From NCBI GenBank assembly GCA_002367355.1, contig DFBQ01000042.1, forward strand, positions 1-14,983: a stretch of DNA of 14,983 bases, read 5' to 3'. The stretch is from Deltaproteobacteria bacterium UBA3076. GTDB taxonomy: Bacteria; Desulfobacterota; Dissulfuribacteria; Dissulfuribacterales; UBA3076. The notes beneath the pieces were generated by a model that was not told where the DNA came from, did not search any database, and saw nothing but the letters and a program-made list of their open reading frames with translations. This document shows positions 1 through 7,489 of this stretch, in pieces (positions within the stretch are counted from its first letter, which is position 1; each line of letters begins with the position of its first letter). A program made the position numbers and the translations under genes.

Positions 1-2
1 TA

Positions 3-140
3 GTCGCAAAATATGATTTGCCCGAACTTATTGAGAAATTACTATTTTGGGGTGTAACTATCTTTAATCAAGAAGAAATATCGTACAAAAAATTTTCGGC
101 AGAGGAGTCTGGTTTTCTTGACAAAAAATTTATGTTATAG
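3..140 (+). CDS. Possible C-terminal end of an unrecognised protein, cut by the window start
   Basis: One frame is open from base 3 to a TAG at 138-140 and gives 45 residues with normal protein composition (for example DLPELIEKLLFWGVTIF followed by a charged tail with several Lys, Glu and Phe). The start lies outside the window. I do not recognise the family. Its neighbour is dsrC, so a sulfur-metabolism protein is possible, but nothing in the residues shows it. The putative dsrC -35 box lies inside its last codons. A chance open frame in AT-rich DNA is the main alternative. Confidence 0.4.
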   Translation, partial: VAKYDLPELIEKLLFWGVTIFNQEEISYKKFSAEESGFLDKKFML

Positions 141-146
141 TATGGA
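118..146 (+). promoter_or_regulatory. Candidate promoter for dsrC
   Basis: A perfect TTGACA is at 118-123. At 17-bp spacing the -10 hexamer would be TATGGA (141-146), which is weak. Better hexamers, TATAGT at 136 and TAGTAT at 138, are too close (12 and 14 bp). A start near 153 would give a leader of about 65 nt. The -35 is convincing; the -10 assignment is uncertain. Confidence 0.35.
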
Positions 147-217
147 TTCACTATTTTAAAGCATGGAGATGCCTTGCTGCTTGTAATCATGCAAACTAAT
201 TCTTTAAGGAGGACGAT

Positions 218-538
218 ATGGCAGAACTTGATTTTGGAGGGGAGAAATTCGAAATTGACGAGGACGGTTTTCTCCTGGGTGGAATCGAAGCATGGAACCG
301 TACGTGGGTTGACTATGTGAAATCGACAGAGGGTATTGAGGAAGTAACTGAAGAACACTGGAAGCTTGTAAATGTGCTCCAGGACTACTTCAAGAAGAAC
401 GGTATTGCACCCATGGTACGTATCCTCTCGAAGGCAACAGGTTTTCCCTTAAAGAAAGTCTATGAACTATTCCCGTCCGGCCCTGGTAAGGGAGCCTGTA
501 AGATGGCTGGCCTTCCGAAGCCGACTGGTTGTGTATAG
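218..538 (+). CDS. dsrC: DsrC, sulfur-carrier protein of dissimilatory sulfite reduction (DsrC/TusE family)
   Basis: The 106-residue product has the usual length of DsrC. It ends with the diagnostic C-terminal arm holding two cysteines eleven residues apart, Cys94 and the penultimate Cys105, in GACKMAGLPKPTGCV. In sulfate reducers this arm enters the DsrAB active site and carries sulfite-derived sulfur as a trisulfide, which is then reduced at the membrane by DsrMKJOP. The two cysteines separate true DsrC from TusE/RspA-type homologues that keep only one. The central segment HWKLVNVLQDYFKKNGIAPM is also typical of the family. The start is fixed by AAGGAGG at 206-212, five bases before the ATG. 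The gene stands alone, with its own candidate promoter and a strong terminator, as is common for dsrC, which is often away from dsrAB and highly expressed. The cysteines cannot show whether the cell reduces or oxidises sulfur; the surrounding genes favour a reducer. Confidence 0.96.
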   Translation: MAELDFGGEKFEIDEDGFLLGGIEAWNRTWVDYVKSTEGIEEVTEEHWKLVNVLQDYFKKNGIAPMVRILSKATGFPLKKVYELFPSGPGKGACKMAGLPKPTGCV

Positions 539-551
539 GTCTTTAATCCTT

Positions 552-565
552 TCGCCGTAAGGCGA
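552..565 (+). other. Small GNRA-tetraloop hairpin in the dsrC 3' UTR
   Basis: TCGCC-GTAA-GGCGA is a perfect 5-bp stem closed by a GTAA (GNRA-type) loop. It sits 14 nt after the dsrC stop and 16 nt before the terminator stem. It has no T-run of its own, so it is more likely a stabilising 3' element on the mRNA than a second terminator. Confidence 0.5.
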
Positions 566-580
566 GATAGACTGACTGAT

Positions 581-613
581 AAGCCCTTACTTAAAGGTGA
601 GGGCTTTTTTTTA
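581..613 (+). terminator. Rho-independent terminator of dsrC
   Basis: AGCCCTTAC (582-590) pairs with GTGAGGGCT (597-605) over nine positions with one G-U, around a six-base loop. A run of seven T follows at 606-612. It separates dsrC from the GTG start at 636, so the next gene needs either read-through or its own promoter; I see no clear promoter in the 20 bases between. Confidence 0.88.
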
Positions 614-635
614 TTGAGTTTTCCGGGATTCTGCT

Positions 636-2330
636 GTGTCAAATCATTTTGGTGAAACCCTTCAGTTTGCGATAATCGTCGGGCTTTTAATTTGTTGTGT
701 CCTTTCGCAGGCTGCTCCATGTTATTCAAAGTCATCTCCCATATGTTCATACGATCAACTGCTGAAAGACTTCGCTCCGCTATCCGCTACAGTTGCTGGG
801 GTTTCCGGATACTCCTTGATACTGGACAAGGGAAAGGCCCATGGTGTCAATGCAGGGGATCTTTTTGAGGTATACGGCAAAGGGGCCCCGGTTCTCGACC
901 CTGATGACCGTAAAATAATCGGTTATATTAAGAAACCGCTGGCCACCATTCGAGTAACTCAACCTGAAGATAGCAGGTCTGTATGCGAAGTAGTAACTGC
1001 CCGGGGACCCCTGAGTGTCGGACAGCCGGCAATGCGGTATAGTGACATGGCGGCGGCCTTTGTGGCCGGATCAGATCTCGGCTCGGCCCACGAGTTGCGC
1101 CAGGACTTAGAAAATGCCTTTCCGGATCTTATTTGGCTGGATCCCTCTGACGTCCCTTCCGATGTGCTGGATCCTCAGTCAATGAAGACATTGGGTATTG
1201 TTTTACTTTTTGCTTTAGAGCAGGATGGGTTGAAAGTCTATGGCCCTGATCCGGCTCTTCTGCATAAGTATCCTGTTTTTAGAACAAAAGGCGCTGAAAG
1301 ACAGAAGTACAATACGAGTACCTTTGAAGAAGTAGATTATGTGGAACACCGGCATGACACCGGAAACCGAAAATTCAAGACACACCTCAAGTCCTTTGAT
1401 TTGGGCAAAGCGCGACTTGTGGGACATCTGCCGGAAAGCGCGATTCAGGTTGATATCCTTGACCTCAATAGAGACGGTGAGATTGAGATAGTCTATCTTT
1501 TGCCGTCCGGTCTATATGTTGGCCATTATGGAAGTACGGGAGAACTTGCCTCTTACCGGTTTTGCGGGCCTGGACGTCTGGTTGGTTTTTCCGCAGTAAA
1601 AACTCATGGATGGATAGTGTTAAATGCCCTGCTGGATGGAGCAGGAATGCGCTCAATGTTGTTAAGTTACCAGGATTTTACACTAAGCCTGATAGAGAAT
1701 GATATTAATTTGTGGCTTGCCTTTGTAGATAGGGACGGAGATGGTTTAAAGGAGTCACTTTTGGGGCAGAGTTTCGATGCTGATGTTATGTTTGGGGCAA
1801 AGGTCTATCTTATGGAACCTGGTCATGAGGGCCTTAAATACAGGCACCGCATAGCAAGCCCAAAGAATTTTTCTGTAATCAGATCAAGCTGGTCAGACCT
1901 GAATGGAAATGGCGATCCGGAACTCTCTACAATTGACTATAGCGGCAAACTTTGTGTCTATGAAATGGAGCGATTGCTTTGGTCGTCTTCAAATCGGGTT
2001 TCCCCGCAGTTACCGGAAGGTGGTTTCCCGAAATGGTTTATTTCTGCTGACGTGGATGGAAATGGTCTGCCGGAACTGTTGTTTCCCGGAGTACCCGGGG
2101 AAGAAAGCACGCTGGCAGGGGACTGGCTTATGCTGCTTGGGTGGGAAGACGGAAAATACATCCTTAAATCAATGATGCAGCCCGTTGAGGCAAGCATATG
2201 CGGTCTTGTTGCGGTTCAAGATCAATTGATAACAGGAATTGCCCGGCCGGCTCAAAAGCTTGATGGAAAAGGTGAAAGCTTTTTGTATTCGCTTGGCCGA
2301 TTCGGTGTGAGTCATAACGTATCTGAGTAA
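636..2330 (+). CDS. Exported protein with FlgT-C-like domain and FG-GAP/VCBS-type repeats
   Basis: The 564-residue product begins with a hydrophobic segment (about residues 11-25) and a likely signal-peptidase I site near LSQAA, so it should cross the inner membrane. Residues about 45-130 resemble the C-terminal domain of FlgT: a loop like LDKGKAHGVNAGDLFEVY, then a strand, then a GPLSVGQPA element. The second half holds four Asp-rich, calcium-loop-like motifs, DLNRDGEIE (276), DRDGDGLKE (365), DLNGNGDPE (421) and DVDGNGLPE (472), spaced as in FG-GAP/VCBS beta-propeller blades. The pairing suggests a periplasmic or outer-membrane-associated adhesion or assembly protein, but no function is established. 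GTG at 636 is the first possible start after an in-frame TGA at 615; the SD is poor. Its last 19 bases overlap the tail of the ATP-grasp gene on the other strand. Confidence 0.8.
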   Translation: MSNHFGETLQFAIIVGLLICCVLSQAAPCYSKSSPICSYDQLLKDFAPLSATVAGVSGYSLILDKGKAHGVNAGDLFEVYGKGAPVLDPDDRKIIGYIKKPLATIRVTQPEDSRSVCEVVTARGPLSVGQPAMRYSDMAAAFVAGSDLGSAHELRQDLENAFPDLIWLDPSDVPSDVLDPQSMKTLGIVLLFALEQDGLKVYGPDPALLHKYPVFRTKGAERQKYNTSTFEEVDYVEHRHDTGNRKFKTHLKSFDLGKARLVGHLPESAIQVDILDLNRDGEIEIVYLLPSGLYVGHYGSTGELASYRFCGPGRLVGFSAVKTHGWIVLNALLDGAGMRSMLLSYQDFTLSLIENDINLWLAFVDRDGDGLKESLLGQSFDADVMFGAKVYLMEPGHEGLKYRHRIASPKNFSVIRSSWSDLNGNGDPELSTIDYSGKLCVYEMERLLWSSSNRVSPQLPEGGFPKWFISADVDGNGLPELLFPGVPGEESTLAGDWLMLLGWEDGKYILKSMMQPVEASICGLVAVQDQLITGIARPAQKLDGKGESFLYSLGRFGVSHNVSE

Positions 2331-3106
2331 TGAAGCCGCTCACCGGACTTAACGAAGGCATCCTCCATGGCCTTTATTCGCTCTTGATATTCCGGCCCGG
2401 AGATTTTGGCTCCTTTTAGGCCTCCTCTAAGGTTTATTTCACCAAAATAAGTGGTCCCGTCCGTGGTAACCATGAGGTCTATATGAGCATTGGGGAATTT
2501 TCCCCGTTCCATTACTTTTCGACAAAGATCCCATTGATCAGATGAAAGCTTGTGTTCACCGCTATTCCCGCCGCAGAACATGTTGTTGCGAAATGAGTGG
2601 GGGTTGCTCCGCCAATAGGCCTCGGAATAATCTCCTATTATTACGACCCTCACATCGATCGCCGTCTCTACAAAAGGTTGTACGACAAAGGGATAGTCAA
2701 GAGAGCCAAAACATACCTGATTGTAAGCGTTTTCGATTGACGACCACAGGTGTATGCCCAGACCGCAATTAAAACGATTCTGTTTTGTGATCACTGGTCC
2801 GATTTTTTCCCGCCCATAGACATTTATTTGTTTGATCATGTCGTGGCGGTCCCTGGCCACAAAGGTATGGGGCACCATCCACTCTTTATAGACCATGGCC
2901 TGCAGGCACTTTGACCTGCTGAGTTGCTGGGCTAGTGCCGGAGGAAATAACCGGATACCGCGCTCCACAAGGTCCAGGAACAGGACTTGCTCTGTGGGCT
3001 TGATGTTCAGTAGTCCGACCACTGTGTCTCCATGCCTCAGCTCTGAAAGATGTGTTCTGAAAGAGCAGTTGTCTGTGAGGATAAGTGGAGGACGATTAAG
3101 ATTCAA
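2312..3106 (-). CDS. ATP-grasp domain protein, RimK/glutathione-synthase-like ligase
   Basis: The 264-residue product has the layout of an ATP-grasp carboxylate-amine ligase. An N-terminal part includes SRSKCLQAMVY (63-73). A nucleotide-binding lysine is in VITKQ (K108), followed by GLGI and then the adenine-side strand VVQPFVE (141-147). D151 and R153 follow, then FRNN (172-175). Metal-binding candidates are D210, E223 and N225 in AHIDLM and YFGEINLRGG. Such enzymes activate a carboxylate as acyl-phosphate and join it to an amine or thiol; the substrate cannot be told from the sequence. The start is TTG, overlapping the TGA stop of the zinc-ribbon gene by four bases (TTGA), with GGAG about nine bases upstream inside that gene. 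This implies translational coupling and a shared task. Its 3' end overlaps the convergent FG-GAP gene by 19 bp. Confidence 0.85.
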   Translation of the reverse strand: MNLNRPPLILTDNCSFRTHLSELRHGDTVVGLLNIKPTEQVLFLDLVERGIRLFPPALAQQLSRSKCLQAMVYKEWMVPHTFVARDRHDMIKQINVYGREKIGPVITKQNRFNCGLGIHLWSSIENAYNQVCFGSLDYPFVVQPFVETAIDVRVVIIGDYSEAYWRSNPHSFRNNMFCGGNSGEHKLSSDQWDLCRKVMERGKFPNAHIDLMVTTDGTTYFGEINLRGGLKGAKISGPEYQERIKAMEDAFVKSGERLHYSDTL

Positions 3107-3402
3107 AAAAGCATCTCCAGGAACCTGTTATGGAATTCGCTTAGATCTGCCTGGCACTCCCCGCAGTAAAGTTTTACTTCTCCCAGAATTCTGGAATCAT
3201 CGCTAAGGGGAGTAAAGCTTCCGTCGGCGTTTTGGACATATCGCGTAGTGAGCTTAACTTCCTCTGCTATTTGGTAAAAGTTCCATTCGTTTCCGCAGTG
3301 TGGACAAATGATACGGCGACCCAGGTGTGGGTTTACCTGGGTATGGATAGAACTGGGTTTAGCCTTTTGAGTGCCCTTGCTTTTGGAAATTATTACGGTC
3401 AT
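3103..3402 (-). CDS. Small four-cysteine (zinc-ribbon-like) protein, function unknown
   Basis: The 99-residue product carries two CxxC knuckles, CPHC (C33, C36) and CGEC (C80, C83), 43 residues apart. This is the spacing of a split zinc ribbon. A basic N-terminus precedes the first knuckle; a short helix-like tail ending in RFLEMLF follows the second. There is no signal peptide, so it is cytosolic. It is translationally coupled to the ATP-grasp gene downstream, which makes it a candidate partner, substrate carrier or substrate of that ligase (inference). AGGAGT lies 12 bases before the ATG, rather far. The PEBP gene ends 54 bases upstream on the same strand, so the three may be co-transcribed. 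I do not recognise a named family. Confidence 0.75.
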   Translation of the reverse strand: MTVIISKSKGTQKAKPSSIHTQVNPHLGRRIICPHCGNEWNFYQIAEEVKLTTRYVQNADGSFTPLSDDSRILGEVKLYCGECQADLSEFHNRFLEMLF

Positions 3403-3456
3403 GTTTGATATTTTACTCCTATACTGTTCGATCTGTAAAACAATGTGCTTGGCAGA

Positions 3457-4017
3457 TCAGCGGCCAAAGTAGCCGGTTAAGCTCGACTCTGCGAGTATGT
3501 GTTTTTGAAGGACTTCAAGAAACTGTGACAGATTGGTGTCCTTGGGGAGGTCAAGACTTACCACGTCCAGTGCGTAAAGAGTAAATACATATGGGTGATC
3601 CCCTGTGCCGGAAGGGGGCTGTGGTCCTCCATATCCAGGCTTGCCAAAGGAGTTGATAAGCTCCCTGGAATTCTTTGGCATGATCTTTCCGGACGCCCCT
3701 TCTGATAGACCTTCTACCTCTGGTGATATGTCCACTACTATCCAGTGGACCCAGTTTCTGGCCACTGGATGGGGATCTATTACAGCCAATGCAAAGGATT
3801 TGGTCCCTTCCGGTACATCGGACCATGAAAGAGGTGGAGAGATATTGTTACCGCCCACAGCCGGTCTGGTATAAACGACCGGTATCCTTTTACCATCTGA
3901 AAATGCAGGAGAAAATAAGATCATGGTTACATCCTTTGCATGAAGAACTGACTCACCCGTAAATAATACGAGAATCAGGAGCCAACTAAAGACCTTTGAT
4001 GACATTTTCATAACCAT
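3457..4017 (-). CDS. Exported PEBP-family protein (YbhB/YbcL, Raf-kinase-inhibitor-like)
   Basis: The 186-residue product has a signal peptide (about residues 1-27, hydrophobic core SWLLILVLF, cleavage near VLHA-KD), so the mature protein is periplasmic. The mature part matches bacterial PEBP proteins: SPAFSDG near the start, NNISPPLSWSDVPEGTKSFAL, the ligand-pocket motif DPHPVARNWVHW (D81, H91) and YGGPQPPSGTGDHPYVF (129-145). The family binds small anionic or lipid-like ligands; no bacterial enzymatic role is firmly known. The first of three in-frame ATG codons (4017, 4008, 4005) was kept because a weak AGGA precedes it. It is divergent from the phosphoglucose isomerase gene and heads the group running into the zinc-ribbon and ATP-grasp genes. 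Confidence 0.92.
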   Translation of the reverse strand: MVMKMSSKVFSWLLILVLFTGESVLHAKDVTMILFSPAFSDGKRIPVVYTRPAVGGNNISPPLSWSDVPEGTKSFALAVIDPHPVARNWVHWIVVDISPEVEGLSEGASGKIMPKNSRELINSFGKPGYGGPQPPSGTGDHPYVFTLYALDVVSLDLPKDTNLSQFLEVLQKHILAESSLTGYFGR

Positions 4018-4066
4018 TTAATATAAGGTCCTGCAAGAGAAAAATCTACTATTTCGTGAGCCTCTG

Positions 4067-4085
4067 CTGCATAAATTATTTGCAG
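4067..4085. promoter_or_regulatory. 19-bp inverted repeat in the divergent PEBP/isomerase gap
   Basis: CTGCA (4067-4071) and TGCAG (4081-4085) form an inverted repeat with a 9-bp AT-rich centre. It lies midway between the two divergent starts, where an operator would sit. No convincing -35/-10 or -24/-12 pair was found around it, so the role is a guess. Confidence 0.25.
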
Positions 4086-4158
4086 TGCCGGGGTATATGA
4101 CTTAGAATTCTGCAATCAGTTGTGTCTGGCTAAAAAATTGCTAAGGGGAGGATTGCGG

Positions 4159-5844
4159 GTGTTTCATCGTCCATCATATCTATCAAATGTTGAAAAAAAA
4201 GCTATAATTTCTCGTTTTTGGAAAAAAGATCCGTCTCTTTGGGCCAAGGACCCGGAGATTCAAAAGCAGATCACAGATCGTCTTGGCTGGCTGGATGTTA
4301 TCCCAAAAATGAGAGAAGCCCAGGGAGAAATAGAAAGTTTCGCACAAGATGTAAGACAGCGAGGCATCAAACGGATAGTGCTTCTTGGCATGGGAGGGTC
4401 CAGCCTCTGTCCTCTGGTTTTGAGTCAAGTCTTCGGGTCTCAAGAAGGATTTCCCATATTGAAGGTCCTTGACACTACCGATCCTGATGAGGTGGAGAAT
4501 GTTGCCCGAAGCGGGGACTGGAACTTAACACTCTTTTTAGTGGCCAGTAAATCCGGTACTACGGTAGAACCCAATGCCCTGTTTAATTACTTCTGGCCAT
4601 TGCTGGAGAATGAGGTATCTGATCCTGGCTCGCATTTTGTAGCGATTACAGACCCAGGAACGCCCTTGGAAAAGTTGGGAAATGACCATGGCTTTTTGAA
4701 GATCTTTCTTAATCCTTCTGACATAGGAGGAAGGTATTCAGCACTTTCTTGTTTCGGACTGGTCCCAGCGGCCTTGCTGGGGGTGGATATTGACAAGCTC
4801 CTTCAAAGGGCCGAGGAGATGGTCAGCAAGTGTGGTCCGGATATGCCATTAGATAAAAATCCGGGATGTATGCTTGGGGAATTTTTGGGAGAGTTCGGGG
4901 TTCAAAGCAGGGACAAGTTGACCATCCTTGCTGATTTACCCATCAAGTCCTTTGGCCTTTGGTTAGAGCAGCTTGTGGCAGAGAGTACCGGTAAAGAGAC
5001 CAGAGGTCTGGTTCCCATTATTGGCGAATCCACTGGGATTCCAGGATTTTATGGTGGAGAACGTATTTTTGTTTACCTGAGGATAAAAGGGATCCAGGGA
5101 AAGGACTCTTTGGAAGGTTTTATGTCAGAGCTACAGGAGGCCGATTTTCCTGTCTATGAGTTATGGCTCGAAGATCTGTATGACCTAGGAGCCCAGTTTT
5201 TTCTATGGGAGATGGCGACCGCCCTGGCCTCTCATTTTTTTGGCGTTAATGCCTTTGATGAACCGGATGTCAGACGTTCAAAGGAAAAGACCGGAGCAAT
5301 CCTTGATGTCTATCGCGCTGAAGGCAAGATGCCTATAAAATTTTGGGTAGATCCAAACAGTCAAATTCATTTCCGGGCTTCAGAGATGCTGGCCGCGTCC
5401 ATGAAAAGTCTTCCAAGGGCCTTGAGAGACATATTCCATGTCCTGCCGACCTGGGGCTATTTGGCATTTCTCCCTTATTTGCCCTATGATCCGGAGATGG
5501 AAGCAATAATAGGGGAGATGCGATATTTTGTGAGAGAGAAGAAGGGATGCGCTACAACCATGGGCTATGGCCCGAGGTATCTCCATTCTACAGGCCAGAT
5601 TTACAAAGGTGGCCCCAGGTCCGCGGCTTTTTTGATCTTTACGCGAAAAAGGGCAAAGGACTATCCGGTGATCCCGGATTTCGGTGTCTCTCTCTGGCAT
5701 ATCCAGTTTGCCCAGGCGGTTGGAGACTTCGAGGCCCTTTCTGATGCCCGGTTTAGAGCTATCCATGTGCACCTGCCCTCTGATTACCGGTTGGGATTAA
5801 GGAATTTTAGCAAGGTCCTTTCAAGATCAGTTCGTATAAAGTAA
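4159..5844 (+). CDS. pgi: Glucose-6-phosphate isomerase family protein
   Basis: The product has two SIS subdomains with the phosphoglucose isomerase hallmarks: GMGGSS (77-82), the sugar-phosphate loop SKSGTT (130-135), the signature DIGGRYSALS (188-197), and ESTGKE (275-280), whose Glu corresponds to the catalytic base of the family. ASHFFGVNAFDEPDV aligns with the later family motif around the ring-opening histidine. It should interconvert glucose-6-P and fructose-6-P in the cytosol. The sequence resembles the isomerase half of transaldolase/isomerase fusions more than classical E. coli Pgi, but here no transaldolase part is present. The open frame extends back to a TTG at 4120, but AAGGGGAGG at 4143-4151 overlaps that reading and lies eight bases before GTG at 4159, which I take as the start (561 residues). 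The K+ channel gene follows six bases after the stop, in the same frame. Confidence 0.88.
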   Translation: MFHRPSYLSNVEKKAIISRFWKKDPSLWAKDPEIQKQITDRLGWLDVIPKMREAQGEIESFAQDVRQRGIKRIVLLGMGGSSLCPLVLSQVFGSQEGFPILKVLDTTDPDEVENVARSGDWNLTLFLVASKSGTTVEPNALFNYFWPLLENEVSDPGSHFVAITDPGTPLEKLGNDHGFLKIFLNPSDIGGRYSALSCFGLVPAALLGVDIDKLLQRAEEMVSKCGPDMPLDKNPGCMLGEFLGEFGVQSRDKLTILADLPIKSFGLWLEQLVAESTGKETRGLVPIIGESTGIPGFYGGERIFVYLRIKGIQGKDSLEGFMSELQEADFPVYELWLEDLYDLGAQFFLWEMATALASHFFGVNAFDEPDVRRSKEKTGAILDVYRAEGKMPIKFWVDPNSQIHFRASEMLAASMKSLPRALRDIFHVLPTWGYLAFLPYLPYDPEMEAIIGEMRYFVREKKGCATTMGYGPRYLHSTGQIYKGGPRSAAFLIFTRKRAKDYPVIPDFGVSLWHIQFAQAVGDFEALSDARFRAIHVHLPSDYRLGLRNFSKVLSRSVRIK

Positions 5845-5850
5845 GGAAGG

Positions 5851-6861
5851 ATGTATGGTAAACGCAGGCTACTAACAATAGCTGCGCTTCTCATTGGCCT
5901 CTGGATACTTGGCATCACTGGTTATGTGATCATTGAGGACTGGAATGTCTTTGATGCTGTTTACATGACAACCATATCACTAACTACTGTGGGGTATGAT
6001 GAGGTCCACCCCTTAAGTCCGGCAGGGCGCATATTTACCGCCTTGTTGATCACCTTGGGTGTAGGGTTTTTTTTCTATGCCCTTGGAATATTGGCAGGGG
6101 CAGTTATAGAGGGACATCTTAAGGGACTCCTGGGAAAAAGGAAAATGGAAAAGACCATTTCCAAACTGAAACAGCACTTTATTATCTGTGGTTATGGACG
6201 AATTGGAATGTCAATATGCAGGGTACTTAAAGAGCGACAGTATCCCTTAGTGGTAATAGAAAAGGATCCTTCTGTTATACAAAACATAGAAATAAATAAT
6301 CTTTTGTACATAACCGGGAATGCGACCCATGACGAAATCCTGATTCAGGCAGGTGTTGAACGGGCAAAAGGAATTATTTGCGTATTAGGTACTGACGCGG
6401 ATAACGTGTACATCACTCTTACGGCCAGATCGCTGAATCCCGGGCTGTTAATAGTGGCCAGAGCAGATGATGCCAATGCGGAAAAAATGATGATACAGGC
6501 AGGGGCAAATAGAGTCATCTCTCCATATGAGATAGGGGCAAGGCGTATGGCCCTTGCAGTGCTCCAACCCACTGTTACAGAATTTCTGGACCTGGCAGTC
6601 CATTCGTCCGCCTTTGACCTCAGTATTGAGCAGGTGGAGATAGGTTTCAAATCCTCGCTGGATGGTGTAAGCCTTGTAGACGCTGCTCTGCGCCAGAAGT
6701 TAGGTGTTACAGTGCTGGCGGTTCAACAGTCTACGGGCGAGATGACATTAACTCTGCCCCCTGACTATATTATCAGGGGTGGTGATATAGTTGTTGCTTT
6801 GGGAAGCAGAGAAGGACTGATTGCCTTGAGGGAACTGGGAAGGGGCACGCTTGCTTCCTGA
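5851..6861 (+). CDS. Two-helix potassium channel with RCK (TrkA-N/TrkA-C) gating domains
   Basis: The 336-residue product has a first membrane helix (about 7-28), a pore loop with the potassium selectivity filter TTVGYD (45-50), and a second helix (about 60-87). The cytosolic RCK-N domain follows, with the nucleotide-binding GYGRIG (114-119) and an acidic residue at the end of the second strand (VVIEKD). The end of the protein, from about residue 255, matches an RCK-C (TrkA-C) domain with LPPDYIIRGGDIVVALG. This is the MthK/GsuK-type architecture; such channels are gated by calcium, nucleotides or other ligands. AAGGAAGG directly abuts the ATG, so SD spacing is short, but no other in-frame start exists after the isomerase stop. 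It is probably co-transcribed with the isomerase gene and ends 10 bp from the convergent cyclo-ligase gene. Confidence 0.94.
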   Translation: MYGKRRLLTIAALLIGLWILGITGYVIIEDWNVFDAVYMTTISLTTVGYDEVHPLSPAGRIFTALLITLGVGFFFYALGILAGAVIEGHLKGLLGKRKMEKTISKLKQHFIICGYGRIGMSICRVLKERQYPLVVIEKDPSVIQNIEINNLLYITGNATHDEILIQAGVERAKGIICVLGTDADNVYITLTARSLNPGLLIVARADDANAEKMMIQAGANRVISPYEIGARRMALAVLQPTVTEFLDLAVHSSAFDLSIEQVEIGFKSSLDGVSLVDAALRQKLGVTVLAVQQSTGEMTLTLPPDYIIRGGDIVVALGSREGLIALRELGRGTLAS

Positions 6862-6871
6862 TGGTTTGCTT

Positions 6872-7468
6872 TTAGGAATTTGCTTGGCGATTGCACCGCA
6901 GTATCTCATTTTCTGTTACGATAATGTCCATTCTCTGGTCATGGGTTTTCAGGGGAATTTCCGGAAGGACCTGAAGGCTGAAAGCAAGTCCTATGCGAAG
7001 GGCTTGTGGGGCCTCTATAGATAAAAAACGGTCGAAGTATCCTCCTCCGTAACCATATCGGCCGCATTGGCGGTCAAATACACTGCCGGGAACCACTACC
7101 ATGTCTATTTGGGATGGTCGTATTAATGAGGCCACCTTTACATCCGGCTCCAGTATTCCGTAAGCTCCGGGCCTGAGACCTTTTCCCCAATCCTTCAAAA
7201 GATAAGTTTCGAGCCGCCTGTTTGTGACATCTGTCTTAGGGATAGCCACTTCAAGTCCGCTATTGAGCCTCTCTCTGATGAGTTGATGTGTATCTACTTC
7301 GCTCCTGAAAGAAACATAGATAAGTGGCATGTTGCTGTTCTTGTATTCTTCAAGTTTTCTGAAACTGTTAGTAATTTTTTTGCTCAGATAGCTCGTGGTA
7401 GAAAAGGAAAGACGATCCCGTTTGGACAGGATTTGGCTTCGACAAGAAAAGGAATCAGGAAAGGACAT
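6872..7468 (-). CDS. ygfA: 5-formyltetrahydrofolate cyclo-ligase (MTHFS)
   Basis: The 198-residue length fits the family. It catalyses ATP-dependent conversion of 5-formyl-THF to 5,10-methenyl-THF in cytosolic one-carbon metabolism. The signature is PGSVFDRQCGRYGYGGGYFDRFL-like (127-149; written here as PGSVFDRQCGRYGYGGGY plus FDRFL), containing the Gly-rich ATP/phosphate loop. S56-E57 near RSEVDT matches the substrate-binding Glu region, and HDQRMDIIVTE (176-186) matches the conserved C-terminal HDxxxD element. No SD is visible before ATG 7468. The reading frame is continuous with the upstream gene, whose TAA lies seven codons before this ATG, so no earlier start is possible. It is probably translated from the message of the OB-fold gene. 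Confidence 0.93.
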   Translation of the reverse strand: MSFPDSFSCRSQILSKRDRLSFSTTSYLSKKITNSFRKLEEYKNSNMPLIYVSFRSEVDTHQLIRERLNSGLEVAIPKTDVTNRRLETYLLKDWGKGLRPGAYGILEPDVKVASLIRPSQIDMVVVPGSVFDRQCGRYGYGGGYFDRFLSIEAPQALRIGLAFSLQVLPEIPLKTHDQRMDIIVTENEILRCNRQANS

Positions 7469-7489
7469 GTATTTAAAAAACGGGATTGA

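Noticed and set aside
460..750. 96-codon minus-strand open frame across the dsrC terminator
   Set aside because: It is antisense to the dsrC end, the terminator and the next start, and has no SD or recognisable domain.
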